The position numbers were made by a program, and so were the translations under genes. From NCBI RefSeq assembly GCF_900090305.1, contig NZ_LT607751.1, forward strand, positions 6,138,001 through 6,202,000: a stretch of 64,000 nt of DNA. The letters run 5' to 3'. The notes under the pieces are model-generated. The model was not told the DNA's origin. It did no database searches and saw only the letters and a program-made list of their open reading frames with translations. This stretch comes from Micromonospora siamensis. Its GTDB lineage: Bacteria > Actinomycetota > Actinomycetes > Mycobacteriales > Micromonosporaceae. Below, piece after piece: positions 19,751 through 28,638 of the stretch; position 1 is the first letter of the stretch; every line of letters begins with the position of its first letter.

Positions 19751-21244
19751 CTACCAGGTCGGACGTTGGAGCAGTCCGACGAACTCCACCAGCAGCCGCT
19801 CGCGCAGCGCGACCGGCGCGGCGTCGAGCAGGGTGTTCACCACCGCCATCCGCGTCGGCACCGGACCGGCCGCCGGGTCGCCGCCGGCCAGGCCGAGCCC
19901 GGCGGCCAGCCCGGCGACCAGTTCCGGGGTGAGCGCCGCCGGGGTCAGCGTCCCGACCAGCGCCAGCAGGTCGTCGGGGAGCCGGACCGGGCCGGCCGCC
20001 CGGGCCGCGGCCACCGCGTCGGCCAGGTCGGGGCCGAACTCGGCCACCCGGGGGGCCACCGCCGCGGTCACCGTCAGGTGCACGCTGGCCGGCAGGCCGG
20101 CGTACGACAGCTGGGGCTGGGTGTGCCAGCCGCGGGCGGCCAGCTCGTCGACCAGTACGAAGAGGTCCAGCCCGGGGTCGTCGTCACCGGTCAGGCAGAC
20201 CACTGTGGACTCCGGCTCGGCCATCAGCCGCAGCCCGTCGGTGCGCCGGACCGCGTCGGCCAGCCCGGCCACCGCGTCCCGGGTGGCCGCCGCCAGCCGC
20301 AGGTAGCCGTCCTCCCCGAGGTGCCGCAGGGTGGCGTACGCGCCGGCGATCGGGCCGCCGGAGCGGGTGGAGGCGATCACCGGGTTGACCATCGTGTAGC
20401 CGGGCCAGTCGGCGTACCCGAAGTACTGCGGGGCGCGCAGCGCGGCGTCCCGGTGCAGCAGCACCGACACCCCCTTCGGCGCGTACGCGTACTTGTGCAG
20501 GTCCACCGAGATCGAGGTGACCCCGTCGACGGTGAAGTCGAAGGGCGGCACCGGCGCGCCGAGGCGGCGCAGCCAGGGCAGCGCCCAGCCGCCGAAGCAG
20601 GCGTCGACGTGGCAGCGCACCCCGGCCGCCGCCGCCACCGCCGCGATCTCCGCGACCGGGTCGACCACGCCGTGCGCGTACGAGGGGGCGGAGCAGGCGA
20701 CCAGCACGGTCTGCGGCCGGATCGCGGCGGCCACCGCGTCGGCCGAGGGGCGCAGCGTCGCCGGGTCGACCGGCACCTGGTCGAGCGTCACCCGCAGGTA
20801 GTGCGCGGCCTTGGCGAAGGCGGCGTGCCCGCTGACCGGGACCAGGATCCGCGGCTCGGTCAGCTCGGGCCGGGCGTCCCGCGCGGCCTTGACGGCGAGG
20901 ATCAGCGACTCGGTGCCACCGCCGGTGACGCTGCCCACGACGTCCGGCGCGGCGCTGCCCGGGCCGCCGCCGAGCAGCCGGGCTGCCGCCGCCACCAGCG
21001 CGTTCTCCATCGCCAGCAGGGATGGGAAGGCGGTCGGGTCGAGGCCGTTGACGTGGGCGCACTCGGCGTACGCGGCCTGGGCCAGCTCGTCCAGGCCGGC
21101 GACCCCGGGGTCGTAGACGTAGGCGAAGAGCCGGCCGCCGTGGGTGGGCCGGTCGGCGGCCCGCAGCGCGCGGATCTCGTCGAGCACCCGCGCGGCGGGC
21201 AGCCCCTCGGCGGGCAGCGGGCCCGTGGACACCGGATCGGTCAT
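19751..21244 (-). CDS. PLP-dependent lyase/decarboxylase (sphingosine-1-phosphate-lyase-like)
   Basis: This 497-residue enzyme has a pyridoxal-phosphate fold of the decarboxylase group. The cofactor Lys is in SVDLHKYAYAPKG near residue 241, and HVDACFGGW carries the Asp that binds the pyridine ring. The text SVTGGGTESLILAVKAAR marks the phosphate loop. The combination most resembles sphingosine-1-phosphate lyases and their bacterial relatives rather than glutamate decarboxylase. The substrate is not certain. ATG 21244 overlaps the stop of the upstream MFS_2 carrier by one base, so the two probably form an operon in which the carrier imports substrate or exports product. Confidence 0.8.
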   Translation of the reverse strand: MTDPVSTGPLPAEGLPAARVLDEIRALRAADRPTHGGRLFAYVYDPGVAGLDELAQAAYAECAHVNGLDPTAFPSLLAMENALVAAAARLLGGGPGSAAPDVVGSVTGGGTESLILAVKAARDARPELTEPRILVPVSGHAAFAKAAHYLRVTLDQVPVDPATLRPSADAVAAAIRPQTVLVACSAPSYAHGVVDPVAEIAAVAAAAGVRCHVDACFGGWALPWLRRLGAPVPPFDFTVDGVTSISVDLHKYAYAPKGVSVLLHRDAALRAPQYFGYADWPGYTMVNPVIASTRSGGPIAGAYATLRHLGEDGYLRLAAATRDAVAGLADAVRRTDGLRLMAEPESTVVCLTGDDDPGLDLFVLVDELAARGWHTQPQLSYAGLPASVHLTVTAAVAPRVAEFGPDLADAVAAARAAGPVRLPDDLLALVGTLTPAALTPELVAGLAAGLGLAGGDPAAGPVPTRMAVVNTLLDAAPVALRERLLVEFVGLLQRPTW

Positions 21245-22674
21245 CAGGCTCGGGTCTTCCTCTCGGGACGGTCCGCCGGGCCGGTGGCGGCGGGATCGGC
21301 CGGGCCGGCGGCGGCGGGATCGGCCGGGCCGGCGGGCGTCGGATGGGCCGGGGGCAGGCGGTAGCCGCGCAGCAGCAGCACCGGCGCGGCGACCAGCACG
21401 GCCGGCAGGACGGTGAAGCCGAGCAGGACGCCGAGCCGGGCGGTCGCCGACTGCGCCGCGGCCTGGCCGGTCGAGGAGGAGACGTAGCCGCTGAGCTGGA
21501 GCACCAGCCCGTACAGGCCGGGGCCCAGGGCCAGCCCGAAGGTCTCCCCGGCGGTCCACAGCCCGGTGAGGACGCCGGCCTGCCGCCGGCCGGTGCGCGC
21601 GGTGTCGTACGCGATGCAGTCGGGAAGCATGGCCAGCGCGAAGACCTGCTGGCCGGCGTACCCGACGCCGATCAGCGCGACCACCGCATAGGTCGCGGCG
21701 GCCGGCAGCGCCGGCGCGGCCACCAGGGCCAGCGCGCCGGCCGCGAAGAGCAGCGACGCGGCGACCAGCGCGGCCCGCTTCCCGGCTCGGGCGCCGACCC
21801 GGACCCAGACCGGCATGACCAGCAGCGCCGGGCCGACGAAACAGGCGAAGAGCAGGGTCGGCGCGGTCTCCGGGTCGCGCAGTACCTGGCCGGCGAAGTA
21901 GGCCACCCCGGCCAGGACGGTCGCCACCCCGGCGGACTGCACCACGAAGCAGAGCAGCAAAAGCCGGAACGGCCGGTTGCCGGCGGCCACCGCGAGCTGC
22001 GCCCGCAGGCTGGGTTCGCTCTCCCCCACCGCGCCGGCCGCCGCCGACCGGGTGCCGAGGAAGGCGCCGACCGTGCCGGCCACGATCAGCGCGGCCACGA
22101 AGACGCCCATCCAGCGGTGCCCGACCAGGCCGCCGCCGGCCGCGGTCACCACGGCCGGGGCCACCGCCCCGGAGACCAGGATGGCCAGTGCCAGCACCGC
22201 GATCCGCCAGCTCATCATCCGGGTACGCTCCGCCGGGTCGCCGGTCAGCTCGGCGGGCATCGCCACGTACGGCACCTGGAAGAAGGCGAACGCGGTCGCG
22301 GTGGCCAGGAACGCCACCGCCACGTACGCCCCGGCGGCCGGCCCGGCGCCGAAGGGCGCGGCGAAGATGGCGGCGAAGAGCACCGCGAGGGCCAGCCCGC
22401 CGCCGAGCAGGTACGGCCGGCGCGGCCCCCAGCGGGAGCGGGTCCGGTCGGAGATCCGCCCGGCGACGGGATTGACCAGCACGTCCCACGCCTTCGGCAG
22501 GAGCACCAGCAGGGCGGCCGTCCCGGCGGCGACGCCGAGGGTGTCGGTGAGGTACGGCAGCAGCAGCAACCCGGGCACGGTGCCGAACGCCCCGGTGACC
22601 AGCGAGCCGGTGGCGTAGCCGACGTGCACCCGCCGGGGCAGCGGCCCGGCCAGCCCCGACGAGTCCATGGTCAC
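21244..22674 (-). CDS. MFS_2-type (GPH/MelB-like) transporter
   Basis: A 476-residue polytopic protein with twelve hydrophobic segments. The loop WDVLVNPVAGRISDRTRSRWGPRRPYLL is diagnostic of the glycoside-pentoside-hexuronide (MelB) family. Members import sugars or other solutes with sodium or protons; similar actinomycete proteins carry lipids or unknown solutes. Two Met codons (22674 and 22668) compete as start. It is co-transcribed with the downstream PLP enzyme. A Pro/Ala-rich C-terminus with PADPAAAGPADPAATG repeats extends beyond the last helix. Confidence 0.82.
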   Translation of the reverse strand: MTMDSSGLAGPLPRRVHVGYATGSLVTGAFGTVPGLLLLPYLTDTLGVAAGTAALLVLLPKAWDVLVNPVAGRISDRTRSRWGPRRPYLLGGGLALAVLFAAIFAAPFGAGPAAGAYVAVAFLATATAFAFFQVPYVAMPAELTGDPAERTRMMSWRIAVLALAILVSGAVAPAVVTAAGGGLVGHRWMGVFVAALIVAGTVGAFLGTRSAAAGAVGESEPSLRAQLAVAAGNRPFRLLLLCFVVQSAGVATVLAGVAYFAGQVLRDPETAPTLLFACFVGPALLVMPVWVRVGARAGKRAALVAASLLFAAGALALVAAPALPAAATYAVVALIGVGYAGQQVFALAMLPDCIAYDTARTGRRQAGVLTGLWTAGETFGLALGPGLYGLVLQLSGYVSSSTGQAAAQSATARLGVLLGFTVLPAVLVAAPVLLLRGYRLPPAHPTPAGPADPAAAGPADPAATGPADRPERKTRA

Positions 22675-22728
22675 GAATGCTACTCATATTGTGCGGCCGG
22701 TCACACCCTCCGCCCGGCGGTCACCGGT

Positions 22729-23040
22729 TCAGCCCGGCTCGGGGCTCCAGCCCGCCCGGGGCATGTCCACCCGGTCGCCCCGCAACGGGCAGCCCTCGGC
22801 GAGCAGCCGGGCCCGGGCCTCCCGCTCGTGCCCCGGCGGCAGCCGGCCCGCCGAGTTCACCACCCGGTGCCAGGGCACTCCGCCACCGTGCCGGGCCATG
22901 ATCGAACCGACCAGCCGGGCGGACGCCCGTCCCGAGCGGTCGGCCAGCGCGTCGGCGATCGCCCCGTACGACATCACCCGGCCCGGTGGGATCCGCTCGA
23001 CCAGCTCCAGCACCGCCTCGACGTACTCGTCAGGTCTCAC
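22729..23040 (-). CDS. Alkyltransferase-like protein (ATL, MGMT family)
   Basis: This 103-residue protein is the C-terminal domain of O6-methylguanine-DNA methyltransferase. The motif normally written PCHRV is PWHRV here, so the methyl-accepting Cys is replaced by Trp as in ATL proteins. These bind alkylated guanine and recruit nucleotide excision repair without transfer. The GTG at 23040 is the plausible start but has no clear ribosome site. It diverges from proB; only 61 bases separate the two starts. Confidence 0.85.
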   Translation of the reverse strand: MRPDEYVEAVLELVERIPPGRVMSYGAIADALADRSGRASARLVGSIMARHGGGVPWHRVVNSAGRLPPGHEREARARLLAEGCPLRGDRVDMPRAGWSPEPG

Positions 23041-23101
23041 GAGCTGCCAGAGTATGGGAACGGCGGCGGGCCCGGTGGGACCGAGCGCGCAGAATGGTCG
23101 G

Positions 23102-24211
23102 GTGCGCGAACCAGTCACCTCGGCCCGGCGGATCGTCGTGAAGATCGGCTCGTCCTCGCTGACCACGGCGCAGGGCGGGCTCGACGACGCGCGGGTGGAC
23201 GCGCTGGTCGACGCGCTCGGCGGTCTCGCCGCCGACGGCCGGGAGGTGGTACTGGTCTCCTCCGGCGCGATCGCCGCCGGGCTCGCCCCGCTCGGGCTGT
23301 CCCGCCGCCCGCGCGACCTGGCCACCCAGCAGGCCGCCGCCAGCGTCGGCCAGGGCCTGCTGATCGGCCGGTACGCCGCCGCCTTCGCCCGGCACGGGCG
23401 CACCGTCGGGCAGGTGCTGCTCACCGTCGACGACGTGACCCGACGGGCGCACTACCGCAACGCGTACCGGACCCTGCGCAAGCTGCTCGACCTGCGGGCG
23501 GTACCGATCGTCAACGAGAACGACACGGTGGCCACCGAGGAGATCCGGTTCGGTGACAACGACCGGTTGGCCGCGCTGGTCGCCGCCCTCGTCGACGCCG
23601 ACCTGCTGGTGCTCCTCTCCGACGTGGACGCGCTCTGGACCGGTGACCCGACCCGGCCGGGCAGCACCCGCATCGCCGAGGTGCACGGCGACGGAGACCT
23701 GACCGGCGTCGACATCGGCGGCACCGGCCGGGCCGGGGTCGGCACCGGCGGCATGGTCACCAAGGTCGAGGCCGCCCGGATCGCCACCGGCTTCGGCATC
23801 CCGGTGGTGCTCACCGCCGCCCCGCTGGCCGGCGACGCCCTGGCCGGCAGGCCGGTCGGCACGTTCTTCCACCCGAGCAGCCGACGGCCGGCGGCCCGGC
23901 TCTTCTGGCTGGCGCACGCCACCGCCCCCCGCGGTCGGCTGCACCTCGACCCGGGGGCCGTGCAGGCGGTGGTGGGCCGGCGCAAGTCGCTGCTGCCCGC
24001 CGGGATCACCGCCGTGGACGGCGCGTTCACCGCCGGCGACCCGGTCGACCTGGTCGACACCCACGGCGCGCCGGTCGCCCGGGGACTGGTCAACTACGAC
24101 GCGGTGGAGCTGCCCGGGCTGCTCGGCCGCTCCACCGGAGAACTCGCCGCGGCGCTCGGCCCGGCGTACGAGCGCGAGGTCGTCCACCGCGACGACCTGG
24201 TCCTGCTGTGA
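23102..24211 (+). CDS. proB: Glutamate 5-kinase
   Basis: A 369-residue amino-acid kinase followed by a PUA domain, the standard ProB layout. It phosphorylates glutamate in the first step of proline synthesis. The kinase shows [12 protein letters not shown] at the start, VSSGAIAAG, and [27 protein letters not shown]. The PUA domain starts near residue 285 ([14 protein letters not shown]). The GTG at 23102 is chosen because the protein then begins right before the kinase core; the longer frame upstream has no family match. It is followed by proA 26 bases later. Confidence 0.96.
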   Translation: MREPVTSARRIVVKIGSSSLTTAQGGLDDARVDALVDALGGLAADGREVVLVSSGAIAAGLAPLGLSRRPRDLATQQAAASVGQGLLIGRYAAAFARHGRTVGQVLLTVDDVTRRAHYRNAYRTLRKLLDLRAVPIVNENDTVATEEIRFGDNDRLAALVAALVDADLLVLLSDVDALWTGDPTRPGSTRIAEVHGDGDLTGVDIGGTGRAGVGTGGMVTKVEAARIATGFGIPVVLTAAPLAGDALAGRPVGTFFHPSSRRPAARLFWLAHATAPRGRLHLDPGAVQAVVGRRKSLLPAGITAVDGAFTAGDPVDLVDTHGAPVARGLVNYDAVELPGLLGRSTGELAAALGPAYEREVVHRDDLVLL

Positions 24212-24237
24212 GCCCGACCGCCGAAGGAGTACCCGAG

Positions 24238-25479
24238 ATGAGCGTGACCGAGCAGGCCCGGGCGGCCCGGGAGGCGGCGAACGAACTGGCCGTCGCCCCG
24301 CGTACGGTCAAGGACGCGGCGCTGCACGCGATGGCCGACGCGCTGGTGGCGCGTACCCCGGAGATCCTGACCGCGAACGCCGCGGACCTGGCGGCCGGGC
24401 GCAACGCCGGGCTGACCGCGGCCGTGCTGGACCGGCTCGCCCTCGACGCGGGGCGGGTGGCCGGCATCGCCGAGGCGCTGCGCCAGATGGCCGCGCTGCC
24501 CGACCCGGTCGGCGAGGTGGTCCGCGGCTCGACCCTGCCCAACGGCCTGGAACTGCGGCAGGTCCGGGTGCCGTTCGGGGTGGTCGGCATCATCTACGAG
24601 GCGCGGCCCAACGTGACCGTGGACGCCGCCGGCATCTGCCTGAAGTCCGGTAACGCGGCGCTGCTGCGCGGCTCCTCCTCGGCGGCGCACTCCAACGCCG
24701 CCCTGGTCGCGGTGCTCCGCGACGCGGTGGCCTCGGCGGGGCTGCCGGCCGACGCGGTACAGCTGCTCGACGCCACCTCGCGGGATTCGGTCAAGGAGCT
24801 GATGCGCGCCCGGGGCCTGGTGGACGTGCTGATTCCCCGCGGGGGCGCGTCGCTGATCCGGACCGTGGTCGAGGAGTCGACGGTGCCGGTGATCGAGACC
24901 GGGGTGGGCAACTGCCACGTCTACGTCGACGCCACCGCCGACGTGGCCAAGGCGGTGGCGATCACCCTGAACGCCAAGACCCAGCGCCTGAGCACCTGCA
25001 ACACCGCCGAGTCGCTGCTGGTCCACGCGGACGTCGCGGACGCCTTTCTGCCGGCGGTGCTGGCCGCGTTCGCCGACGCGGGGGTGACCGTGCACGGCTC
25101 CCCCGAGGTGGCGGCGTGGTCCGCCGCGGTGGTCCCGGCCACCGAGGAGGACTTCGCCACCGAATACCTCTCCGCCGACATCTCCGTCGCCGTGGTCGAC
25201 TCGCTGGACGCGGCGGTCGCCCACATCCGCCGGTACGGCACCGGGCACACCGAGGCCATCGTCACCGACTCCCAGGCGGCGGCCCGGGAGTTCGTCGCCC
25301 GGGTCGACGCGGCGGCGGTGATGGTGAACGCCTCCACCCGGTTCACCGACGGCGGCGAGTTCGGCTTCGGCGCCGAGATCGGCATCTCCACCCAGAAGCT
25401 GCACGCCCGCGGCCCGATGGGCCTCCCCGAACTGACCAGCACCAAGTACGTCGTAACCGGCGACGCCCACCTCCGCTGA
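24238..25479 (+). CDS. proA: Gamma-glutamyl phosphate reductase
   Basis: This 413-residue enzyme of the aldehyde-dehydrogenase superfamily reduces gamma-glutamyl phosphate to the semialdehyde, the second step to proline. The catalytic Cys is in [18 protein letters not shown], and the family motif [21 protein letters not shown] is visible near residue 100. The end [16 protein letters not shown] is typical. ATG 24238 has AAGGAG eight bases upstream; an earlier GTG at 24208 overlaps the proB stop and is less likely. proB and proA form an operon. Confidence 0.97.
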   Translation: MSVTEQARAAREAANELAVAPRTVKDAALHAMADALVARTPEILTANAADLAAGRNAGLTAAVLDRLALDAGRVAGIAEALRQMAALPDPVGEVVRGSTLPNGLELRQVRVPFGVVGIIYEARPNVTVDAAGICLKSGNAALLRGSSSAAHSNAALVAVLRDAVASAGLPADAVQLLDATSRDSVKELMRARGLVDVLIPRGGASLIRTVVEESTVPVIETGVGNCHVYVDATADVAKAVAITLNAKTQRLSTCNTAESLLVHADVADAFLPAVLAAFADAGVTVHGSPEVAAWSAAVVPATEEDFATEYLSADISVAVVDSLDAAVAHIRRYGTGHTEAIVTDSQAAAREFVARVDAAAVMVNASTRFTDGGEFGFGAEIGISTQKLHARGPMGLPELTSTKYVVTGDAHLR

Positions 25480-25522
25480 CCCGCTCGGTCCGCGCGGGGC
25501 GCGGGCGCGGGGCGGCGCGGGG

Positions 25523-26353
25523 TCAGCGGCGGGGGTGGGGGCGGCAGGCGCGGATCGCCGTGAGGGTGGTGTGCACGTCGAAGCGGTGGCCGTCGTCGCT
25601 GTCCCAGCCGCCGTCGCTGCGCTGGGTCTCCGCGAGTCGCCGGCGGGCCGCCGCCAGCACCCACTCCTCGTCGCCGAGGTCGATCCGGCGCAGCGTGGCG
25701 GCCAGCCAGGCGACGTTCGACGGGGAGAGCCGCGGGATCCGCTCGGTCAGCACCATCTGGATCCGGGCCGACTCGTAGTACAGCTGCTGGCGGTGCAGCA
25801 CGGCCGCGCTCAGCCAGCCGGTGGCCAGGAAGGACGGCCAGCTCCCGTCCGGGGCGAGCTGCGCGGCGAGCAGCTGCGCCGCGGTCCGCAGCACCTCGGC
25901 GTACGGGCCGGCGGGCTGGTCGTACCGGCCGGCGGGGGTGCCGACGCTGAGCCAGAAGGCGGCGCCGGCGGTCAGGTAGAGGCGGGCCTCCGGGTCGCCC
26001 GGTCGGGCCCATTCCGGTGCGGCGTCGGCGAGTCGCTGGTCCTCGTCCCAGCCACCGTCGGGGAGCTGCCGCGCGGCCAGCCAGTCCAGTGCCCGCCGGG
26101 CGGCCGGGCGGCCGAGGGCGCCCAGGTCGTCCAGCTCGGCCAGGCGGAAGCAGGTGGCGTCGATCGAGGCGATGCCGGCGTCGACCAGGGCCGGCCAGCC
26201 GCCCTCCGCGGCCTGTCCCGCCTCGGCGGACTCCAGCAGTTCCTCCGGTACCGGCGCGCCGGTACGCAGATGGGAGAGCCGGCCGCGTTCCACCGGATCT
26301 CCGTGCGCCACGACATAGCCGATGGCGGCGTCCAAGTCGACCACGGCGGACAC
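25523..26353 (-). CDS. Squalene-cyclase/prenyltransferase-repeat protein
   Basis: This 276-residue protein has at least four QW-like repeats (QLPDGGWDED, QLAPDGSWPSFL, QRSDGGWDSDDGHRFD, and an earlier AAEGGWPAL), spread over an all-helical protein. This is the alpha/alpha barrel repeat of terpene cyclases and prenyltransferases. It lacks the Asp-rich DXDD catalytic motif of squalene-hopene cyclase and is half its length, so cyclase activity is doubtful. GTG 26353 and GTG 26344 are both possible; neither has a good ribosome site. It converges on proA and lies upstream of moeZ. Confidence 0.7.
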   Translation of the reverse strand: MSAVVDLDAAIGYVVAHGDPVERGRLSHLRTGAPVPEELLESAEAGQAAEGGWPALVDAGIASIDATCFRLAELDDLGALGRPAARRALDWLAARQLPDGGWDEDQRLADAAPEWARPGDPEARLYLTAGAAFWLSVGTPAGRYDQPAGPYAEVLRTAAQLLAAQLAPDGSWPSFLATGWLSAAVLHRQQLYYESARIQMVLTERIPRLSPSNVAWLAATLRRIDLGDEEWVLAAARRRLAETQRSDGGWDSDDGHRFDVHTTLTAIRACRPHPRR

Positions 26354-26420
26354 GCTACCGGCGCAAACGTGATTCCGCCTCGGCGAGTCGGCCGGGTTGC
26401 CGCGCTCTGGTGGTGACACG

Positions 26421-26456
26421 CGGAACGGCCCTCCCGATCCCGGGAGGGCCGTTCCG
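26421..26456 (-). terminator. 16-bp hairpin terminator after moeZ
   Basis: Bases 26421-26436 and 26441-26456 are perfect reverse complements around a four-base loop. The hairpin begins ten bases past the moeZ stop at 26466. No U run follows. It separates moeZ from the squalene-repeat gene. Confidence 0.85.
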
Positions 26457-26465
26457 GTGCGACGG

Positions 26466-27647
26466 TCAGTACGTTGGCAGCGACGGGTCGATCTGCTTGA
26501 CCCAGGAGAGCACCCCGCCCTGGACGTGCACGGCGTCGGAGAAGCCGGCCGCCTTCAGCGCGGCCAGCGCCTCGGCGGAGCGTACGCCGGACTTGCAGTG
26601 CAGCACGATCTGCTTGTCCTGCGGGAGCTTCGACAGCGCCTCACCGGAGAGGATCTCGCCCTTGGGGATCAGGTGCGAGCCCGGGATCCGGACGATCTCG
26701 TACTCGGCCGGCTCGCGGACGTCGACCAGGAAGATGTCCTTGTCGGCGTCCTGCCACTCCTTGAGCTCGGAGGCGGTGATGGTCGAGTCGACCGTCGCCT
26801 CCTGGGCCTCGACGGAGACCGCGCCGCAGAAGTCCTCGTAGTCCTCCAGCAGGTCGGTCACGGTCGGGTTCTCGCCGCAGAGCGCGCAGTTCGGGTCCTT
26901 ACGGACCTTGATCTTGCGGTATTCCATCTCCAGGGCGTCGTAGACCATCAGCCGGCCGACCAGCGGCTCGCCGATCCCGGTGAGCAACTTGATCGCCTCG
27001 TTGACCTGGATCGACCCGATCGACGCGCAGAGCACGCCGAGCACGCCGCCCTCGGCGCAGGACGGGACCATGCCGGGCGGCGGGGGCTCCGGGTAGAGGC
27101 AGCGGTAGCAGGGCCCGTGCTCGGCCCAGAACACCGACGCCTGGCCGTCGAACCGGTAGATCGACCCCCAGACGTACGGCTTGCCGAGCAGCACCGCGGC
27201 GTCGTTGACCATGTACCGGGTGGCGAAGTTGTCGGTGCCGTCGACGATCAGGTCGTACCGGGAGAAGATCTCCCGGACGTTCTCCCGGTCCAGCGCGGTG
27301 TTGTGGATCTCCACGTTGACCAGCGGGTTGATCTCGCGGATCGAGGCGGCGGCGGACTCGGCCTTGGACCGGCCGACGTCGGAGACGCCGTGGATGATCT
27401 GCCGCTGGAGGTTGGACTCGTCGACGGTGTCGAAGTCGATGATGCCCAGGGTGCCCACGCCGGCGGCGGCGAGGTACATCAGGGCGGGTGAGCCGAGACC
27501 ACCGGCGCCGACGCAGAGCACCCGGGCGTTCTTCAGCCGCTTCTGCCCCTCGACTCCGACGTCCGGGATGATCAGGTGGCGGGAGTAGCGGCGGATCTCG
27601 TCAACGGTCAGCTCGGCGGCGGGTTCGACGAGCGGGGGCAACGACAC
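26466..27647 (-). CDS. moeZ: Adenylyltransferase/sulfurtransferase MoeZ
   Basis: This 393-residue fusion combines an E1-like (MoeB/ThiF) domain with a C-terminal rhodanese. It adenylates the C-terminus of sulfur-carrier proteins (MoaD, CysO, ThiS) and then supplies sulfur for molybdopterin, cysteine and thiocarboxylate products. The E1 domain shows RVLCVGAGGLGSPALMYLA and the zinc Cys pairs CYRC and CALC. The rhodanese active-site Cys is in VLHCKSGVRSAEA. The GTG at 27647 has GGGGAG seven bases before it and gives the usual length. The longer frame upstream is not needed. Confidence 0.96.
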   Translation of the reverse strand: MSLPPLVEPAAELTVDEIRRYSRHLIIPDVGVEGQKRLKNARVLCVGAGGLGSPALMYLAAAGVGTLGIIDFDTVDESNLQRQIIHGVSDVGRSKAESAAASIREINPLVNVEIHNTALDRENVREIFSRYDLIVDGTDNFATRYMVNDAAVLLGKPYVWGSIYRFDGQASVFWAEHGPCYRCLYPEPPPPGMVPSCAEGGVLGVLCASIGSIQVNEAIKLLTGIGEPLVGRLMVYDALEMEYRKIKVRKDPNCALCGENPTVTDLLEDYEDFCGAVSVEAQEATVDSTITASELKEWQDADKDIFLVDVREPAEYEIVRIPGSHLIPKGEILSGEALSKLPQDKQIVLHCKSGVRSAEALAALKAAGFSDAVHVQGGVLSWVKQIDPSLPTY

Positions 27648-27754
27648 GGTGGACTCCCCGGGATCGGCGGTGGGACCGCGCCATTGTCGCTCGCTCCGGC
27701 GGCCGTTGGCCATGAGGAGGGACACGTCGCCCGACATGCGGGAGCGGGAATAAC

Positions 27755-28585
27755 TCAGACGCCGTCGAGCGGTTCGCCCGCGTACCGCTTCCCGTCGAGG
27801 TAGGGCCAGGCGTTGGCCACGCAGCCGTCGAGGCCGTACGTCTGCTGCTGCATCACCGGCGCTGGCCGGCCGGGGCCGGGGCAGCCCTCGTGCAGCTCGC
27901 CGAACTGGTGCCCCACCTCGTGGTTGATCACGTACGTCCGGTAGACGGCCAGCGGCGCACCGTAGTCCGGGACGGCGTCCATCCAGCGGGCCAGGTTGAG
28001 GATCACCCGTCCGGGCAGCCGGCACGAGGTGTAGCCCTCGGTCCGCAGGCCGCCCTCGGCGCACATCCGCTCGGAGGTGTCCGGGGTGGCCAGGTAGATG
28101 GTGAAGTCGGCCGCCTCGGGGTCGGCCACCCGCTGCACCCGCAGCCCGCCGGAGGCGATCCAGCTGCGCGGGTCGCCCAGCACCTCGTCCACCTCGGCGG
28201 CGAACGCGTCGGGGTCCTGGCCGACGCCGCGTTCGACGGCCACCCGGTAGCGGCGAAGCGGCCCGTCGGCGCCCTGCACCGGCGAGTCGCCGCCGGCCGC
28301 CACGAACTCGCCGGAGCCGGCGCGGGGATAGCCGGCCGGCCGCTGCCGCTCGCCCGCACCCTCGCCGGCCACCACGGGGGCGGGGCCGGCGACCGCGGGC
28401 GGGTCGGCGTGGTCGCCGCCGAGGCCGTCCCCGGTCACCCCGGCCACGGCGGCGGCGCCGAGCAGGGTCAGCCCGATCAGCGCGGTACGACGCCGACGGC
28501 GGCGCATCCGGACCCGGCGACGCAGGACGTACGGGTTGGGCGGGTCGGGCCGGACGGCCGGGCCCTGAGGGGACACGGGTGGCAT
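27755..28585 (-). CDS. DUF3152 metalloprotease-like protein
   Basis: A 276-residue, membrane-anchored protein: basic start (RRRRRRTALIG), one helix at about 34-50, a linker, then the DUF3152 domain. The zincin motif NHEVGHQFGELH gives the HEXXH pair and a further His, with a following Glu-Cys. The domain also has CRLPGRVILNLARW and APVMQQQTYG. It may be an extracytoplasmic metallopeptidase, but activity is not shown for the family. A 6-bp hairpin (28585-28590 with 28595-28600) abuts the ATG in place of a clear ribosome site. Its close paralogue lies just upstream. Confidence 0.8.
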   Translation of the reverse strand: MPPVSPQGPAVRPDPPNPYVLRRRVRMRRRRRRTALIGLTLLGAAAVAGVTGDGLGGDHADPPAVAGPAPVVAGEGAGERQRPAGYPRAGSGEFVAAGGDSPVQGADGPLRRYRVAVERGVGQDPDAFAAEVDEVLGDPRSWIASGGLRVQRVADPEAADFTIYLATPDTSERMCAEGGLRTEGYTSCRLPGRVILNLARWMDAVPDYGAPLAVYRTYVINHEVGHQFGELHEGCPGPGRPAPVMQQQTYGLDGCVANAWPYLDGKRYAGEPLDGV

Positions 28586-28638
28586 GGCATCAGGATGCCA
28601 GGCAATTCGGGCAAATATCCCGGTTTACGTCAAATTCC

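Noticed and set aside
28628..28633. TTGACG as a minus-35 for the DUF3152 gene
   Set aside because: No matching minus-10 at a suitable distance was found before the ATG at 28585.
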